From Stutzerimonas stutzeri (lineage in GTDB: Bacteria; Pseudomonadota; Gammaproteobacteria; Pseudomonadales; Pseudomonadaceae), in contig NZ_JYHV01000037.1 in assembly GCF_000952685.1 (NCBI RefSeq), forward strand, positions 1 to 64,000: a DNA stretch of 64,000 nt. Direction: 5' to 3'. This document shows, in pieces, positions 61,587 to 64,000 of this stretch. The translations under genes were made by a program, and so were the position numbers. Each line of letters opens with the position of its first letter. Position 1 is the stretch's first letter. The notes below the pieces were generated by a model that saw only the letters and a list, made by a program, of their open reading frames with translations, was not told the origin of the DNA and did no database searches.

Positions 61587-61621
61587 CCGACTGGAGCAAG
61601 ACTCCTGACTTCGCACGGCCC

Positions 61622-62455
61622 ATGACCGCACTGACACCTCTGTTCACGCCACACTGGAATGCCGAACTCGAGCTGGGCTATGCCCGCTTCGATCACGTGA
61701 CGCGCCCGGTGCTTCGACGGCACAGCGGACCGCTGAGGGTGCAGAAGCACCTCTATCCAGAAGGGCCAGAAGTCTGCCAACACATCATCGTGCACCCGCC
61801 GGGCGGGATTGCGGGTGGCGACCGACTGGACATCAGCGCCACGGTGGGCCCCGGTGCCTGGGCGCAGTTGACCAGCCCCGGCGCAGCCAAATGGTATCGC
61901 GCCGCTGGCCCTGCTTTTCAAAACCTGCAGCTGCGGGTCGAACCTGGCGCCACACTTGAATGGTTGCCACAGGAAACCATCGTTTATTCCGCGGCGCAGG
62001 CCGAGCTGGAGATGTCGATCGAATTGCAAGGCGACGCCCGGCTGCTCTATTGGGACATCGTCGCGTTGGGTCGACCGGCCAGCGGCGAGCGTTTCGACGC
62101 AGGTCATTTCCAGGCACAGCTGAATATCACCCGCGACGGCGAATGGCTCTGGCACGAACGCCAACGTGTGACCGGTGACGACGGCCTGCTCGACTCGCCG
62201 ATCGGCCTCGATGGCAACCCGGTTTTCGCCACCCTGATCGTGACCGGCGAGATCGACGCCGAGCTGATGGAACGCTGCCGCGAACTTTCGAGCCGGGTTC
62301 GGGGCGACCTGACACAGTTGCCGGGCCTGGTCATTGGCCGTTGTCTGGCCAGCGAAGCCCTGCATGCCCGTGCCTGGCTGATTGACCTGTGGCGCCTGTT
62401 GCGTCCAGCACTGCTGGGGCGCGAGGCAATGCCACCGAGGATCTGGAGTACATGA
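61622..62455 (+). CDS. ureD: urease accessory protein UreD
   Basis: 277 aa. UreD (UreH) binds apo-urease and, with UreF and UreG, delivers nickel. Conserved segments are [20 protein letters not shown] and [14 protein letters not shown], followed by [11 protein letters not shown] and [12 protein letters not shown]. It opens the cluster with the nickel-site subunit genes downstream. Confidence 0.95.
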   Translation: MTALTPLFTPHWNAELELGYARFDHVTRPVLRRHSGPLRVQKHLYPEGPEVCQHIIVHPPGGIAGGDRLDISATVGPGAWAQLTSPGAAKWYRAAGPAFQNLQLRVEPGATLEWLPQETIVYSAAQAELEMSIELQGDARLLYWDIVALGRPASGERFDAGHFQAQLNITRDGEWLWHERQRVTGDDGLLDSPIGLDGNPVFATLIVTGEIDAELMERCRELSSRVRGDLTQLPGLVIGRCLASEALHARAWLIDLWRLLRPALLGREAMPPRIWST

Positions 62456-62459
62456 ACAA

Positions 62460-62581
62460 CGGTGGGTAAGGCTCCGCCGTTACCCACCCTACGCCGGCCA
62501 GCAGGTGCATGGCCGCCCCGAAATTCGCTGCGTGGTTTGTCGCCACGAGCCGGTGGATGTGAAAGCGACATCCACCCTACG
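62460..62581. repeat. two CCACCCTACG hairpins between ureD and ureA
   Basis: Copies at 62460-62493 (CGGTGGGTAA ... TTACCCACCCTACG) and 62551-62581 (CGGTGGATGT ... ACATCCACCCTACG), both with the tail to the right. The second ends 12 bp before ureA's ATG and could overlap its ribosome site. Confidence 0.88.
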
Positions 62582-62593
62582 ACTGGAGCCATT

Positions 62594-62896
<303 letters not shown>

Positions 62897-62930
62897 AAGA
62901 GAGGTCAATGTCTGTTGCGGCCATGCCGTG

Positions 62931-63470
62931 ATGACCCCGAACCGCTTGAAGGATTTCACCGTGCAGATACGTGACGCCCTGGATGCAGACCTCGACGGCA
63001 TCCTGCAGATTTACAACGACGCGGTGCAGAACAGCACGGCGATCTGGAACGACCAGCCGGTCGATCTCGACAACCGCCGTGCCTGGCTGGCCGAACGCCA
63101 CGCGCAGAATTACCCCGTTCTGGTGGCGATAGACGATCAGGGACAGGTAGCCGGCTATGCCTCCTTCGGCCCCTGGCGCCCTCACGACGGCTATCGCCAT
63201 ACCGTGGAGAACTCGGTCTACGTCAGCCCCGACCATCGCGGCAGCGGCATCGGCCGCAGCCTGATGCAGGCGCTGATCCAACGCGCTCGCCAGCTGGAGA
63301 AGCACGTGATGATCGCCTTCATCGAGAGCGAGAACCGTGCATCGATCCATATGCATCAGCAGCTCGGCTTCATTCATGTCGGGCAGATGCGCCAGGTGGG
63401 CTGCAAGTTCGGCCGCTGGCTGGACCTGACCATGATGCAACTGACCCTCAACAGGACGTCCAACCCATGA
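62931..63470 (+). CDS. GNAT acetyltransferase (phosphinothricin/methionine sulfoximine type)
   Basis: 179 aa. Acetyl-CoA loop in [19 protein letters not shown]; the N-terminal [20 protein letters not shown] and the late [20 protein letters not shown] match the PAT/methionine-sulfoximine acetyltransferase group. In P. aeruginosa the same gene sits between ureA and ureB. It overlaps ureB by four bases (ATGA). ATG chosen; a GTG at 62928 is one codon upstream. Confidence 0.9.
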   Translation: MTPNRLKDFTVQIRDALDADLDGILQIYNDAVQNSTAIWNDQPVDLDNRRAWLAERHAQNYPVLVAIDDQGQVAGYASFGPWRPHDGYRHTVENSVYVSPDHRGSGIGRSLMQALIQRARQLEKHVMIAFIESENRASIHMHQQLGFIHVGQMRQVGCKFGRWLDLTMMQLTLNRTSNP

Positions 63471-63772
63471 TTCCCGGCGAATACCAAATCCAGGATGGCG
63501 ACATCGAGCTCAACGCCGGCCGCCGCACGCTGACCCTGAACGTGGCCAACAGCGGCGACCGGCCGATCCAGGTCGGCTCGCACTATCACTTCTTCGAAAC
63601 CAACGATGCTCTGGCCTTCGACCGTGCCGCCGCGCGCGGCATGCGCCTGAACATCCCGGCCGGTACCGCGGTGCGCTTCGAGCCCGGACAGAGCCGCGAG
63701 GTGGAGCTGGTCGAGCTGGCCGGTGACCGTCGGGTGTTCGGTTTTGCCGGGCGGGTGATGGGCGCGCTCTAG
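63467..63772 (+). CDS. ureB: urease beta subunit
   Basis: 101 aa. [19 protein letters not shown], then [19 protein letters not shown] and [17 protein letters not shown] are UreB hallmarks. Translation is coupled to the acetyltransferase (ATGA). It precedes ureC. Confidence 0.97.
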   Translation: MIPGEYQIQDGDIELNAGRRTLTLNVANSGDRPIQVGSHYHFFETNDALAFDRAAARGMRLNIPAGTAVRFEPGQSREVELVELAGDRRVFGFAGRVMGAL

Positions 63773-63800
63773 AACGCAGCCGCAAGCGACAAGCAAGCTT

Positions 63801-63874
63801 CGTAGGGTGGAAAACGCCGCAGGCTTTTCCACCGTGACCAGGATCGGTGGATGACTTCGGTCATCCACCCTACG
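63801..63874. repeat. pair of CCACCCTACG hairpins between ureB and ureC
   Basis: Copy one 63801-63834 (CGTAGGGTGGAAAA ... TTTTCCACCG) and copy two 63845-63874 (CGGTGGATGA ... TCATCCACCCTACG), tails outward, 10 bp apart. They occupy the gap and end 13 bp before the ureC ATG. Confidence 0.88.
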
Positions 63875-63887
63875 CGAGACGATACCG

Positions 63888-64000
63888 ATGAAGATTTCCC
63901 GCCAAGCCTATGCCGACATGTTCGGCCCCACTGTCGGCGACAAGGTGCGCCTGGCCGACACCGACCTGTGGATCGAGGTCGAAAGGGACCTCACTACCTA
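63888..64000 (+). CDS. ureC: urease alpha subunit (3' partial)
   Basis: The first 37 codons are visible, reading [20 protein letters not shown], then [18 protein letters not shown], the standard UreC N-terminus. The nickel-binding active site lies in the missing part. It closes the window. Confidence 0.95.
   Translation, partial: MKISRQAYADMFGPTVGDKVRLADTDLWIEVERDLTT

Larger units (their letters stand above)
61139..61621. other. divergent control region between the second ABC transporter and ureD
   Basis: 483 bp with no gene. It holds the sigma-54 promoter of ureD (61571-61586) and a candidate NtrC site near 61467-61483. A near-match to sigma-54 at 61256-61270 has a 9-bp gap and is not accepted. 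No clear promoter for livH was seen. Confidence 0.6.

Overview
The window is high-GC DNA from a gamma-proteobacterium, most likely Stutzerimonas (Pseudomonas stutzeri group) or a close Pseudomonas relative. The evidence is gene order and gene content: xseB-ispA-dxs close to nrdR-ribD-ribE-ribBA-ribH-nusB-thiL-pgpA-ribA, urtABCDE followed by ureDA-(acetyltransferase)-ureBC, and Pseudomonas-style GTG/TTG starts with 4-base overlaps. No rRNA, tRNA, phage, transposase or CRISPR array was seen.

Layout. (1) 1-4500: end of eutC, a RidA protein, an ECF41-type sigma factor divergent from a carboxymuconolactone-decarboxylase-family (CMD) gene, mtfA and ppa. (2) 4500-11100: a stress and accessory stretch with a second CMD protein, manganese catalase, a retropepsin-like lipoprotein, an SPW/VKOR membrane protein with an SDR, and a CDF metal transporter divergent from its MerR regulator. 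(3) 11100-28300: isoprenoid and cofactor biosynthesis. xseB-ispA-dxs is followed by btuB under a cobalamin riboswitch. On the minus strand runs a long riboflavin/thiamin run from nrdR-ribD to btuF, with an FMN riboswitch in front of ribE and an unrelated dioxygenase-like gene inserted between ribD and that riboswitch. (4) 28300-48160: mostly single housekeeping genes (methyltransferase, thpR, cnoX, HAD phosphatase, tesB, HDAC-like, azlCD, rhlE, hrpB, FieF, Lrp, rluE). A 690-bp gene-free element with long inverted ends lies at 45531-46220. (5) 48160-64000: a nitrogen-scavenging region. It holds urtABCDE behind a sigma-54 promoter, a chemoreceptor, a second HAAT-type ABC transporter (livHMGF plus binding protein), and the urease operon ureD-ureA-acetyltransferase-ureB-ureC (ureC cut by the window end) behind its own sigma-54 promoter.

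How it fits together. UrtABCDE imports urea and urease hydrolyses it to ammonia and CO2; the matching sigma-54 promoters suggest shared nitrogen (NtrC) control. The chemoreceptor and second transporter between them may sense and import a related nitrogen compound (inference). Vitamin metabolism is under RNA control at two points, a B12 riboswitch on btuB and an FMN riboswitch on ribE. Three accessory circuits carry readable regulatory DNA: a back-to-back pair of ECF41-type promoters, a MerR promoter with a 19-bp spacer, and an inverted-repeat operator in front of the second CMD gene.

The most unusual signals are a REPIN-like family of paired hairpins ending in CCACCCTACG, concentrated in the gaps of the urea operons; the 690-bp palindromic element; the exact ECF41 promoter pair; and a short upstream ORF overlapping ribE below the FMN riboswitch. 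All functional statements rest on reading motifs and translations by eye, without database searches.
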